A stretch of 64,000 bases of DNA from the NCBI RefSeq assembly GCF_051401765.1, contig NW_027480429.1, positions 13,086,157-13,150,156 on the forward strand, written 5' to 3'. The position numbers and the translations under genes were made by a program. This document shows, in pieces, positions 24,037 to 35,808 of the stretch. Under the pieces are notes generated by a model. The model saw nothing but the letters and a program-made list of their open reading frames with translations, was not told where the DNA came from and ran no database searches. This DNA is from Calliopsis andreniformis. Taxonomy: Eukaryota; Arthropoda; Insecta; Hymenoptera; Andrenidae. Every line of letters begins with the position of its first letter. The stretch's first letter is position 1.

Positions 24037-24867
24037 ATTTTGAAAGTGATGGCCAATTCTACGTTCCGGGCAACCTAGGCTTCAGTCTAGGGCGGTGCTC
24101 CACCAGAACGAATAGATAGTGCCTTAGAAGTCAACGCCAGAAGCATAGAGTACAATATAAATACAACAGTTTTTCCATCGTATAAAACGAATAATTGCAA
24201 CCAGGATGAAACTTATGGTCATTTCTACTTTCCGAGCAACCTTGGCTTCACTCTAGGGCGTTGCTCGACCAGATCGAATAGTTAGGTACTTAGACGTCAA
24301 CGCCAGAAGCATAAAATACAATATAAATACAACAGTATTTCCATCGTATAAAACGAATAATTGCAACCAGTATGAAACTTTTGGTCATTTCTACTTTCCG
24401 AGCAACCTAAGCTTCAGCCTAGGGCGTTGCTCCAACGGATTGAATAGTTAGGGCCTTAGAAGTCAACGCCCCAACCATAAAATGCAAAAAAAAATACAAC
24501 AGTGTTTCCAACATATAACAGGAATAATTGCAACCATTTTGAAAGTGATGGCCAATTCTACGTTCCGGGCAACCTAGGCTTCACTCTGTTGCGTTGCTCC
24601 ACCAGATCGAATAGATAGTGCCTTAGAAGTCAACGCCATAAGCATAAAATACAATATAAATACAACAGTTTTTCCATCGCATAAAACGAATAATTGCAAC
24701 CAGTATGAAACTTATGGACATTTCTACTTTCCGAGCAACCTAGGCTTCACCCTAGGGCGTTGCTCCATCAGATTGAATAGTTAGGGCCTTAGAAGTCAAC
24801 GCCCGAACCATACAATGCAAACAAAATACAACAGTGTTTCCATCATATAACAGGAATAATTGCTACC
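24037..24867 (+). repeat. 10-mer HOR unit h2, truncated to 5 monomers
   Basis: B, C, D, E, then an F/A hybrid that begins cttatggacatt with ctccatcagattg and ends gaaccatacaatgcaaac, with the joint in 24785-24807. Length is 831 bp, five monomers. The B monomer here has gggcggtgctcc. Confidence 0.85.
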
Positions 24868-26000
24868 AGTTCGAAAGTGATGGCCAATTCTACGTTCCGG
24901 GCAACCTAGGCTTCAGTCTAGGGCGTTGCTCCACCAGATCGAATAGATAGTGCCTTAGAAGTCAACGCCAGAAGCATAGAATACAATATAAATACAACAG
25001 TTTTTCCATCGTATAAAACGAATAATTGCAACCAGGATGAAACTTATGGTCATTTCTACTTTCCGAGCAACCTTGGCTTCACTCTAGGGCGTTGCTCCAA
25101 CGGATTGAATAGTTAGGGCCTTAGAAGTCAACGCCCGAACCATAAAATGCAAAAAAAATACAACAGTGTTTCCAACATATAACAGGAATAATTGCAACCA
25201 TTTTGAAAGTGATGGCCAATTCTGCGTTCCGGGCAACCTAGGCTTCAGTCTAGGGCGGTGCTCCACCAAATCGAATAGATAGTGCCTTAGAAGTCAACGC
25301 CAGAAGCATAGAATACAATATAAATACAACAGTTTTTCCATCGTATAAAACGAATAATTGCAACCAGGATGAAACTTATGGTCATTTCTACTTTCCGAGC
25401 AACCTTGGCTTCACTCTAGGGCGTTGCTCCACCAGATCGAATAGTTAGGTACTTAGAAGTCAACGCCAGAAGCATAAAATACAATATAAATACAACAGTA
25501 TTTCCATCGTATAAAACGAATAATTGCAACCAGTATGAAACTTTTGGTCATTTCTACTTTCCGAGCAACCTAAGCTTCACCCTAGGGCGCTGCTCCAACG
25601 GATTGAATAGTTAGGGCCTTAGAAGTCAACGCCCGAACCATAAAATGCAAAAAAAATACAACAGTGTTTCCAACATATAACAGGAATAATTGCAACCATT
25701 TTGAAAGTGATGGCCAATTATACGTTCCGGGCAACCTAGGCTTCACTCTATTGCGTTGCTCCACCAGATCGAATAGTTAGTGCCTTAGAAGTCAACGCCA
25801 GAAGCATAAAATACAATATAAATACAACAGTTTTTCCATCGTATAAAACGAATAATTGCAACCAGTATGAAACTTATGGAAATTTCTACTTTCCGAGCAA
25901 CCTAGGCTTCACCCTAGGGCGTTGCCCCAACAGATTGAATAGTTAGGGCCTTAGAAGTCAACGCCCGAAGCATAAAATGCAATAAAAATACAACAGAGTT
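24868..26000 (+). repeat. 10-mer HOR units h3-h4, collapsed
   Basis: B is followed by a C/D hybrid (ccttggcttcactctaggg running into ctccaacggattg at 25080-25099). An E/B hybrid starts at 25200 (attttgaaagtg running into cttcagtctagggcgg), then C, D, E and F. After 25998 the order decays into ordinary type-2/type-1 monomers. The start-to-start spacing 24868-25200 is only two monomers. Confidence 0.8.
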
Positions 26001-26900
26001 TCCATCATATAACAGGAATAATTGCAACCAGTTTGAAAGTGACGGCCAATTCTACGTTGCGGGCAACCTAGGCTTCACTCTTGGGCGTTGCTCCACCAGA
26101 TCGAATAGTTAGTGCCTTAGAAGTCAACGCCAGAGGCATACAATACAATATAAATACAACAGTTTTTCCATCGTATAAAATGAATAATTGCAACCAGTAT
26201 GAAACTTATGGACATTTCTACTTTCCGAGCAATCTAGGCGTCACCCTAGGGCGTTGCTACAACAGATTGAATAGTTAGGGCCTTAGAAGTCAACGCCCGA
26301 ACCATAAAATGCAAAAAAAATACAACCGTGTTTCCATCATATATCAGGAATAATTGCAACCAGTTTGAAATTGATGGCCAATTCTACGTTCCGGGCAACC
26401 TAGGCATCACTCTATTGCGTCGCTCCACCAGATCGAATAGTTAGTGCCTTAGAAGTCAACGCCAGAAGCATAAAATACAATATAAATACAACTGTTTTTC
26501 CATCGTATAAAACGAATAATTCCAACCAGTTTGAAACTTATGGTCATTTCTACTTTCCGAGCAACCTAGGCTTCACCCTACGGCGTTGCTCCAACAGATT
26601 GAATAGTTAGGGCCTTAGAAGTCAACGCCCGAACCATAAAATGCAAAAAAAATACAACAGTGTTTCCATCATATATCAGGAATAATTGCAACCAGTTTAA
26701 AAGTGATAGCCAATTCTACGTTCCGGGCAACCTAGGCTTCACTCCAGGGCGTTGCTCCACCAGATCGAATAGTCAGTGCCTTAGAAGTCAACGCCAGAAG
26801 CATAAAATACATTATAAATATAACAGTTTTTCCATCGTATAAAACGAATAATTTCAACCAGTATGAAACTTATGGTCATTTCTACTTTCCGAGCAACCTT
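26000..26900 (+). repeat. Type-2/type-1 dimers at the edge of the HOR
   Basis: About five and a half monomers in dimer order, several with the F-like cttatggacatt or with tatatcagg and actctattgcg variants. This is the transition between the HOR and the irregular block that follows. Nothing else is seen. Confidence 0.75.
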
Positions 26901-29900
26901 GGCTTCACTCTAGGGCGTTGCTCCACCAGATCGAATAGTTAGGGCCTAAGAAGTCAACGCCAGAAGCATAAGATAGAAAAATACAACAGTCTTTCCATCG
27001 TACGACAGGAATAACTACAACCAGTGTGAACGTAATTGTCATTTCTACGTTCCGGGCAACCTAGGCTTCACTCTAGGGCGTTGGGCCACCAGATCGAATA
27101 GTTAGGGCCTAAGAAGTCAACGCCAGAAGCATAAAATACAAAATAAATACAACAGTTTTTCCCTCGTATAAAAAGAATAATTGCAACCAGTGCGAAAGTA
27201 ATGGTCATTTCTACGTTCCGGGCAACCTAGGCTTCACTCTAGGGCGTTGTTCCACCACATCGAATAGCTAGGGCCTTAGAAATCTACGCCCGGGGCATAA
27301 AATACAATAAAAATACAACGGTTTTTCCATCGTATAAAATGAATAATTGGAAGCAGTGTGATGGTAATGTTCATTTCTACGTTCCGGGAAACCTAGGCTT
27401 CACTCAAGGGCGCTGCTCCACCAGATCGAATAGCTAGGGACTTAGAAGTCAACGCCAGAAGCATAAAATACAGTATAAATACAGCAGCTTTCCATCGTAT
27501 AAGACGAATGTTTGCAAATATTGTGAAAGTAACGGTCATTTCTATGTTCCGGGCAACCTAGGCCTCACTCTAGGCCGTTGCTCCACCAGATCGAATAGTT
27601 AGGGCCTAAGAAGTCAACGCCAGAAGCATAAGATACAAAAATACAACAGTCTTTCCATCGTATGACAGGAATAACTACAACCAGTGTGAAGGTAATAGTC
27701 ATTTCTACGTTCCGGGCAACCTAGGCTTCACTCTTGGGTGGTGACCCACTAGATCGAATAGTTAGGGCCTTAGAAGTCAACGCCCGAAACATAAAATAAA
27801 ATAAGAGTGTAACAGTTTTTCCATCGTATATCACGAATAATTCCAACCAGTGTGAAAGTGATAGTCATTTCTACGTTCCGGGCAACCGAGGCTACACTCT
27901 CGGGCGTTGCTCAACCAGATCGAATGGCTAGGGCCATAGAAGTCTACGCCCGGAGCATAAAATACAATAAAAATGCAACAGTCTTTCCATCGTATAAAAT
28001 GAATAATTGCAACCAGTGTGAAAATGATAGTCATTTCTACGTTCCGGGCAACCTAGTCTTCACTCTAGGGCGTTGCTCCACCACATTGAATAGCGACGGC
28101 CCTAGAAGTCAACGCCAGAAGCATAAAATACAATATAAATACAACAGCTTTCCATCGCATAAGATGAATGTTTGCAAATATTGTGAAAGTAACGGTCATT
28201 TCTATGTTCTGGGCAACCTAGGCCTCACTCTAGGGCGTTGCTCCAAAAGATCGAATAGCAAGGGCCTTAGAAGTCAATTGCCGAAGCATAAAATACAATA
28301 AAGATACAACAGTTTTGCCATCGTATAACAGGAACAATTGCAACCAATGTGAAAGTGATGGTCATTTTACGTTCCGGGCAACCTAGACTTCACACTAGGG
28401 CGTTTCTCCACCAGATCGAATCGTTAGGGCCTTAGAAGTCAACGCCCGAAGCATAAAATACAAAATAAATAGAACAGTTTTTCCATTGTATAAAACGAAT
28501 AATTGCAACCAGTGTGAAAGTTATGGTCATTTCTACGATACGAGCTGCCTAGGCTTCACTCTAGGGCGTTGCTCCACCACATTGAATAGCTACGGCCTTA
28601 GAAGTCAACGCCAGAAGCGTAAAATACAATATAAATACAACAGCTTTCCATCTTATAAGACGAACGTTTGCAAATATTGTGAAAGTAACGGTCATTTCTA
28701 TGTTCCGGGCAACCTAGGCCTCACTCTAGGGCGTTGCTCCACCAGATCGAATAGTTAGGGCCTAAGAAGTCAACGCCAGAAGCATAAGATACAAAAATAC
28801 AACAGTCTTTCCATCGTATGACAGGAATAACTACAACCAGTGTGAAGGTAATAGTCATTTCTACGTTCCGGGCAACCTAGGCTTCACTCTAGGGCGTTGG
28901 TCCACCAGATCGAATATTTAGGACCTAAGAAGTCAACGCCAGAAGCATAAAATACAAAATAAATACAACAGTTTTTCTCTCGTATAAAAAGAATAATTGC
29001 AACCAGAGTGAAAGTAATGGTCATTTCTACGTTTCGGGCAACCTAGGCTTCACTCTAGGTCTTTGCTTCAAAAGATCGAATAGCTAGGGCCTTAGAAGTC
29101 AATTGCCGAAGCATAAAATACAATAAAGGTACAACAGTTTTGCCATCGTATAACAGGAGCAATTGCAACCAGTGTGAAAGTGATGGTCATTTCTATGTTC
29201 CGGGCAACCTAGACTTCACTCTAGGGCGTTGGTCCACCAGATCGAATATTTAGGACCTAAGAAGTCAACGCCAGAAGCATAAAATACAAAATAAATACAA
29301 CAGTTTTTCTCTCGTATAAAAAGAATAATTGCAACCAGTGCGAAAGTAATGGTCATTTCTACGTTCCGGGCAACCTAGGCTTCACTCTAGGGCGTTTCTC
29401 CACCAGATCGAATCGTTAGGGCCTTAGAAGTCAACGCCCGAAGCATAAAATACAAAATAAATAGAACAGTTTTTCCATTGTATAAAACGAATAATTGCAA
29501 CCAGTGTGAAAGTTATGGTCATTTCTTCGATCCGAGCTGCCTAGGCTTCACTCTAGGGCGTTGCTCCACCACATTGAATAGCTACGGCCTTAGAAGTCAA
29601 CGCCAGAAGCATAAAATACGATATAAATACAACAGCTTTTCCATCGTATAAAAGGAATAATTGTAGACAGTGTGAAAGTAATGGTCATTTCTACGTTCCG
29701 GGCAACCTAGGCTTCACCCTAGGGCGTTGCTCCACCAGATCAAACAGTTAGGGCGTTAGAAGTCAACGCCCGAAGCATAAAATACGATATAAATACAACA
29801 GTTTTTCCATCGTATAAAACGAATAATTGCAACCAGTGTGAAAGTTATGGTCATTTCTACATTCCGAGCAACCTAGGCTTCACTCTAGGGCGTTGCTCGA

Positions 29901-30000
29901 ACAGATTGAATTGTTAGGGCCTTAGAAGTCAACGCCCGAAGCATAAAATGCAATATAAATACAACAGTTTTTCCATCGTATAAAACGAATAATTGCAACC
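26900..30000 (+). repeat. Irregular monomer block with short local periodicities
   Basis: Contains variants rare elsewhere: gtttgcaaatattgtg (27512, 28172, 28671), gaagtcaattgcc, gtttctccaccagatcgaatcg (28401, 29393) and gaatatttaggacc (28911, 29243; 332 bp apart). Three copies carry a 3-bp deletion in the A-rich part (agcataagat followed by a/c, g/a, aaaatac; 26971, 27631, 28787). Some monomers lack one T in agctttccatcg. The order suggests repeated small exchanges without a stable HOR. Confidence 0.8.
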
Positions 30001-30498
30001 AGTATGAAAGCTATGGTCATTTCTACGTTCCAGGCAACCTAGGCTTCACTCTAGGGCGTTGTTCCACCAGATCGAATAGTTAGGGCCTAAGAAGTCAACG
30101 CCAGAAGCATAAAATACGATATAAATACAACAGCTTTTCCATCGTATAAAACGAATAATTGCAACCAGTGTGAAAGTTATGGTCATTTCTACGTTCCGGG
30201 CAACCTAGGCGACCCTCTATGGCGTTCATCCACCACATCGAATAGCTACGGCCTAAGAAGTTAACGCCAGAAGCATAAAATACAATATAAATATAACAGT
30301 TTTTCCATCGCATAAAACGAGTAATAGCAACCAGTGTGAAAGTTATGGTCATTTCTACGTTCCAGGCAACCTAGGCTTCACTCTAGGGCGTTGCTCCAAC
30401 AGATTGAATAGTTAGGGCCTTAGAAGTCAACGCCCGAACCATAAAATGCAAACAAAATACAACAGTGTTTCCATCATATAACAGGAATAATTGCTACC
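30001..30498 (+). repeat. K-L-M leader of the 10-mer HOR family, locus 2
   Basis: Nearly identical to 22378-22875 (offset 7623) and to 41120-41617 (offset 11119). Small differences include gaagttaacgcc in L and aaaacgagtaatagc where locus 1 has aaaacgaataatagc. Confidence 0.88.
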
Positions 30499-32157
30499 AG
30501 TTTGAAAGTGATGGCCAATTCTACGTTCCGGGCAACCTACGCTTCAGTCTAGGGCGTTGCTCCACCAGATCGAATAGATAGTGCCTTAGAAGTCAACGCC
30601 AGAAGCATAGAATACAATATAAATACAACAGTTTTTCCATCGTATAAAACGAATAATTGCAACCAGGATGAAACTTATGGTCATTTCTACTTTCCGAGCA
30701 ACCTTGGCTTCACTCTAGGGCGTTGCTCCACCAGATCGAATAGTTAGGTCCTTAGAAGTCAACGCCAGAAGCATAAAATACAATATAAATACAACAGTAT
30801 TTCCATCGTATAAAACTAATAATTGCAACCAGTATGAAACTTTTGGTCATTTCTACTTTCCGAGCAACCTAAGCTTCACCCTAGGGCGTTGCTCCAACGG
30901 ATTGAATAGTTAGGGCCTTAGAAGTCAACGCCCCAACCATAAAATGCAAAAAAAATACAACAGTGTTTCCAACATATAACAGGAATAATTGCAACCATTT
31001 TGAAAGTGATGGCCAATTCTACGTTCCGGGCAACCTAGGCTTCACTCTATTGCGTTGCTCCACCAGATCGAATAGTTGGTGCCTTAGAAGTCAACGCCAG
31101 AAGCATAAAATACAATATAAATACAACAGTTTTTCCATCGCATAAAACGAATAATTGCAACCAGTATGAAACTTATGGACATTTCTACTTTCCGAGCAAC
31201 CTAGGCTTCACCCTAGGGCGTTGCTCCATCAGATTGAATAGTTAGGGCCTTAGAAGTCAACGCCCGAAGCATAAAATGCAATAAAAATGCAACAGTGTTT
31301 CCATCATATAACAGGAATAATTGCTACCAGTGTAAAAGTTATGGTCATTTCTACGTTCCGGGCAACCCAGGTTTCACTCCAGGGCGTTGCTACTCCAGAT
31401 CGAATAGTTACGGCCTAAGAAGTCATCGCCAGAAGCATAAAATACGATAAAGATGCAACAGTTTTTCCATCGTATAAAACGAGTAATTGCAACCAGTGTG
31501 AGAGTTATGGTCATTTCTACATTCCGAGCAACCTAGGCTTCACTCTAGGGCGTTGCTCCGCCAGATCGAATAGTTAGGTCCTTAGAAGTCAACGCCAGAA
31601 GCATAAAATACGATATAAATACAACAGTTTTCCATCGTATAAAAGGAATAATTGCAAACAGTGTGAAAGTAATGGTCATTTCTACGTTCCGGGCAACCTA
31701 GGCTTCACTCTAGGGCGTTGCTCCAGCAGATCAAACAGTTAGGGCCTTAGAAGTCAACGCCCGAAGCATAAAATACAAAATAAATGGAACAGTTTTTCCA
31801 TTGCATGAAACGAATAATTGCTACCAGTGTAAAAGTTATGGTCATTTCTACGTTCCGGGCAACCTAGGCTTCACCCAAGGGCGTTGCTCCACTAGATCGA
31901 ATAGCTAGGGCCTTAGAAGTCAACGCCAGAAGCATAAAATACAATATAAATACAACAGTTTTTCCATCGTATAAAACGAATAATTGCAACCAGTATGAAA
32001 CCTATGGTCATTTCTACTTTCCGAGCAACCTAGGCTTCACCCTAGGGCGTTGCTCCAACAGATTGAATAGTTAGGGCCTTAGAAGTCAACGCCCGAACCA
32101 TACAATGCAAACAAAATACAACAGTGTTTCCATCATATAACAGGAATAATTGCAACC
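30499..32157 (+). repeat. 10-mer HOR unit h5, full length (1,659 bp)
   Basis: Complete order B, C, D, E, F, G, H, I, J, A. G has gctaccagtgtaaaag with gctactccagatcg and agtcatcgcc. H has agtgtgagagtta with gctccgccagatcg. I has gcaaacagtgtg with gctccagcagatcaaac. J has ttcacccaagggcg with actagatcg. A has gaaacctatgg with gaaccatacaatgc. This is the best single reference for the HOR. Confidence 0.9.
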
Positions 32158-33650
32158 ATTTTGAAAGTGATGGCCAATTCTACGTTCCGGGCAACCTAGG
32201 CTTCAGTCTAGGGCGGTGCTCCACCAGATCGAATAGATAGTGCCTTAGAAGTCAACGCCAGAAGCATAGACTACAATATAAATACAACAGTTTTTCCATC
32301 GTATAAAACGAATAATTGCAACCAGGATGAAACTTATGGTCATTTCTACTTTCCGAGCAACCTTGGCTTCACTCTAGGGCGTTGCTCCACCAGATCGAAT
32401 AGTTAGGTACTTAGAAGTCAACGCCAGAAGCATAAAATACAATATAAATACAACAGTATTTCCATCGTATAAAACGAATAATTGCAACCAGTATGAAACA
32501 TTTGGTCATTTCTACTTTCCGAGCAACCTAAGCTTCACCCTAGGGCGTTGCTCCAACGGATTGAATAGTTAGGGCCTTAGAAGTCAACGCCCGAACCATA
32601 AAATGCAAAAAAAATACAACAGTGTTTCCAACATATAACAGGAATAATTGCAACCATTTTGAAAGTGATGGCCAATTCTACGTTCCGGGCAACCTAGGCT
32701 TCACTCTATTGCGTTGCTCCACCAGATCGAATAGTTAGTGCCTTAGAAGTCAACGCCAGAAGCATAAAATACAATATAAATACAACAGTTTTTCCATCGC
32801 ATAAAACGAATAATTGCAACCAGTATGAAACTTATGGACATTTCTACTTTCCGAGCAACCTAGGCTTCACCCTAGGGCGTTGCTCCAACAGATTGAATAG
32901 TTAGGGCCTTAGAAGTCAACGCCCGAAGCATAAAATGCAATAAAAATACAACAGTGTTTCCATCATATAACAGGAATAATTGCTACCAGTGTAAAGGTTA
33001 TGGTCATTTCTACGTTCCGGGCATCCTAGGTTTCACTCCTGGGCGTTGCTACTCCAGATCGAATAGTTACGGCCTAAGAAGTCATCGCCAGAAGCATAAA
33101 ATACGATAAAGATGCAACAGTTTTTCCATTGTATAAAACGAATAATTGCAACCAGTGTGAGACTTATGGTCATTTCTACATTCCGAGCAACCTAGGCTTC
33201 ACTCTAGGGCGTTGCTCCGCCAGATCGAATAGTTAGGTCCTTAGAAGTCAACGCCAGAAGCATAAAATACGATATAAATACTACAGTTTTCCATCGTATA
33301 AAAGGAATAATTGCAAACAGTGTGAAAGTAATGGTCATTTCTACGTTCCGGGCAACCTAGGCTTCACTCTAGGGCGTTGCTCCAGCAGATCAAACAGTTA
33401 GGGCCTTAGAAGTCAACGCCCGAAGCATAAAATACAAAATAAATGGAACAGTTTTTCCATTGCATGAAACGAATAATTGCTACCAGTGTAAAAGTTATGG
33501 TCATTTCTACGTTCCAGGCAACCTAGGCTTCACCCAAGGGCGTTGCTCCACCAGATCGAATAGTTAGGGCCTAAGAAGTGAACGCCAGAAGCATAAAATA
33601 CAATATAAATACAACAGTCTTTCCATCGTATAAAACGAGTAATTGCAACC
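32158..33650 (+). repeat. 10-mer HOR unit h6, nine monomers, ends in variant J
   Basis: B to I as in h5, then a J variant with caccagatcgaatagttagg and gaagtgaacgcc in place of actagatcg. It is followed at 33651 by agcaagaaactta (monomer N) instead of A. The same nine monomers plus N recur at 44771-46262 (offset about 12612). Both have atactacagttttcc in H, which the other units lack. Confidence 0.88.
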
Positions 33651-34815
33651 AGCAAGAAACTTATGGTCATTTCTACTTTCCGAGCAACCTAGGCTTCACC
33701 CTATGGCGTTGCTCCAACAGATTGAATAGTTAGGGCCTTAGAAGCCAACGCCCGAACCATAAAATGCAAAAAAAATACAACAGTGTTTCCATCATATAAC
33801 AGGAATAATTGCAACCAGTTTGAAAGTGATGGCCAATTCTACGTTCCGGGCAACCTAGGCTTCACCCTAGGTCGTTGCTCCACCAGACCGAATAGTTACG
33901 GCCTAAGAAGTCAACGCCAGAAGCATAAAATACGATATGAATACAACAGCTTTTCCATCGTATAAAACGGATAATAGCAACCAGTGTAAAAGTTATTGTC
34001 ATTTCTATGTTCCGGGCAACCTAGGCTTCACTCTAGGGCGTTGCTCCGCCAGATCGAAATGTCAGGGCCTAAGAAGTCAACGCCCGAAGCATAAAATACG
34101 ATATAAATACAACAGATTTTCCATCATATATCAGGAATAATTGCAACCAGTTTGAAAGTGATGGCCAATTCTACGTTCCGGGCAACCTAGGTTTCACTCC
34201 AGGACGTTGCTCCACCAGACCGAATGGTTACGGCCTAAGAAGTCAATGCCAGAAGCACAAAAAACGATATAAATACAACAGCTTTTCCATCGTATAAAAC
34301 GAATAATAGCAACCAGTGTGAAAGTAATGGTCATTCCTACGTTCCGAGCACCCTAGGCGTCACTCTAGGGCGTTGCTCCACCACATCTAATAGCTACGTC
34401 CTTAGAAGTCAACGCCAGAGGCATAAAATACAATATAAATACAACAGCGTTTCCATCGTATAAAACGAATAATTGCAAGCAGTGTGAAAGTTATGGTCAT
34501 TTCTACGTTCCGGGCAACCTAGGCTTCACTCTATGGCGTTCTTCCACCACATCGAATAGCTACGGCCTCAGAAGTCACCGACTGGAGTATAAAATACAAT
34601 AAAAATACAACAGTCTTTCCATCCTATAACAGGAATAATTGCAACCCGTGTGAAGGTCATGGTCATTTCTACGTTCCAGGAAACCTAGGCTTCACTCTAG
34701 GGCGTTGTTCCTCCTGATCGTATAGTTAGGGCCTAAGAAGTCAACGCCAGAAGCATAAAATGCGATATAAATACAACTGCTTTTCCATCGTATAAAACGA
34801 ATAATTGCAACCAGT
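33651..34815 (+). repeat. N-to-cassette block, copy 1 (22-monomer spacing)
   Basis: Starts with N (agcaagaaactta, ccctatggcg). From about 33740 to 34815 it matches 37391-38466 at an offset of 3651 bp: gataagaatacaac-like text (gatatgaatac), gtcatttctatgttcc, gatcgaaatgtcagg, tatatcagg, the P-Q cassette, gaagtcaccgactgg and gttgttcctcctgatcg. The part from about 34144 also matches 47095-47758. Confidence 0.82.
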
Positions 34816-35808
34816 GTGAAAGTTATGGTCATTTCTACGTTCCGGGCAACCTAGGCTTCACTCTAGGGCGTTGTTCCACCAGATCGAATAGTTAGGGCCT
34901 AAGAAGTCAACGCCAGGAGCATAAAATACGATATAAATACAACAGCTTTTGCATCGTATAAAACGAATAATTGCAACCAGTGTGAAAGTTATGGTCATTT
35001 CTACGTTCCGGGCAACCTAGGCGACCCTCTATGGCGTTCATCCACCACATCCAATAGCTACGGCCTAAGAAGTCAACGCCAGAAGCATAAAATACAATAT
35101 AAATATAACAGTTTTTCCATCGCATAAAACGAATAATAGCAACCAGTGTGAAAGTTATGGTCATTTCTACGTTCCAGGCAACCTAGGCTTCACTCTAGGG
35201 CGTTGCTCCACCAGATCGAATAGTTAGGTCCTTAGAAGTCAACGCCAGAAGCATAGAATACAATGTAAATACAACAGTTTTTACATCGTATAAAACGAAT
35301 AATTGCAACCAGGATGAAACTTATGGTCATTTATACTTTCCGAGCAGCCTTGGCTTCACTCCAGGGCGTTGCTCCACCAGATCGAATAGTTAGGTCCTTA
35401 GAAGTCAACGCCAGAAGCATAAAATACAATATAAACACAACAGTATTTCCATCGTATAAAACGAATAATTGCAACCAGTATGAAAGCTATGGTCATTTCT
35501 ACGTTCCAGGCAACCTAGGCTTCACTCTAGGGCGTTGTTCCACCAGATCGAATAGTTAGGGCCTAAGAAGTCAACGCCAGAAGCATAAAATACGATATAA
35601 ATACAACAGCTTTTCCATCGTATAAAACGAATAATTGCAACCAGTGTGAAAGTTATGGTCATTTCTACGTTCCGGGCAACCTAGGCGACCCTCTATGGCG
35701 TTCATCCACCACATCGAATAGCTACGGCCTAAGAAGTCAACGCCAGAAGCATAAAATACAATATAAACACAACAGTTTTTCCATCGCATAAAACGAATAA
35801 TTGCCACC
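34813..35808 (+). repeat. K-L pair repeated twice (4-mer period)
   Basis: L monomers with cctaggcgaccctctatgg lie near 34998 and 35662 (664 bp, four monomers apart), each preceded by a K-like monomer. Between them are M (running into ccaccagatcg) and C with a tttatactttccgagcagcc variant. The second K starts at 35477. At 35809 the order switches from L to F. Confidence 0.8.

Noticed and set aside
27852..28301. Longest open frame, 149 codons on the plus strand
   Set aside because: It runs across about 2.7 monomers in which stop codons happen to be mutated. 166 is not a multiple of 3, so each monomer is read in a new frame, and the product has no protein-like domain.
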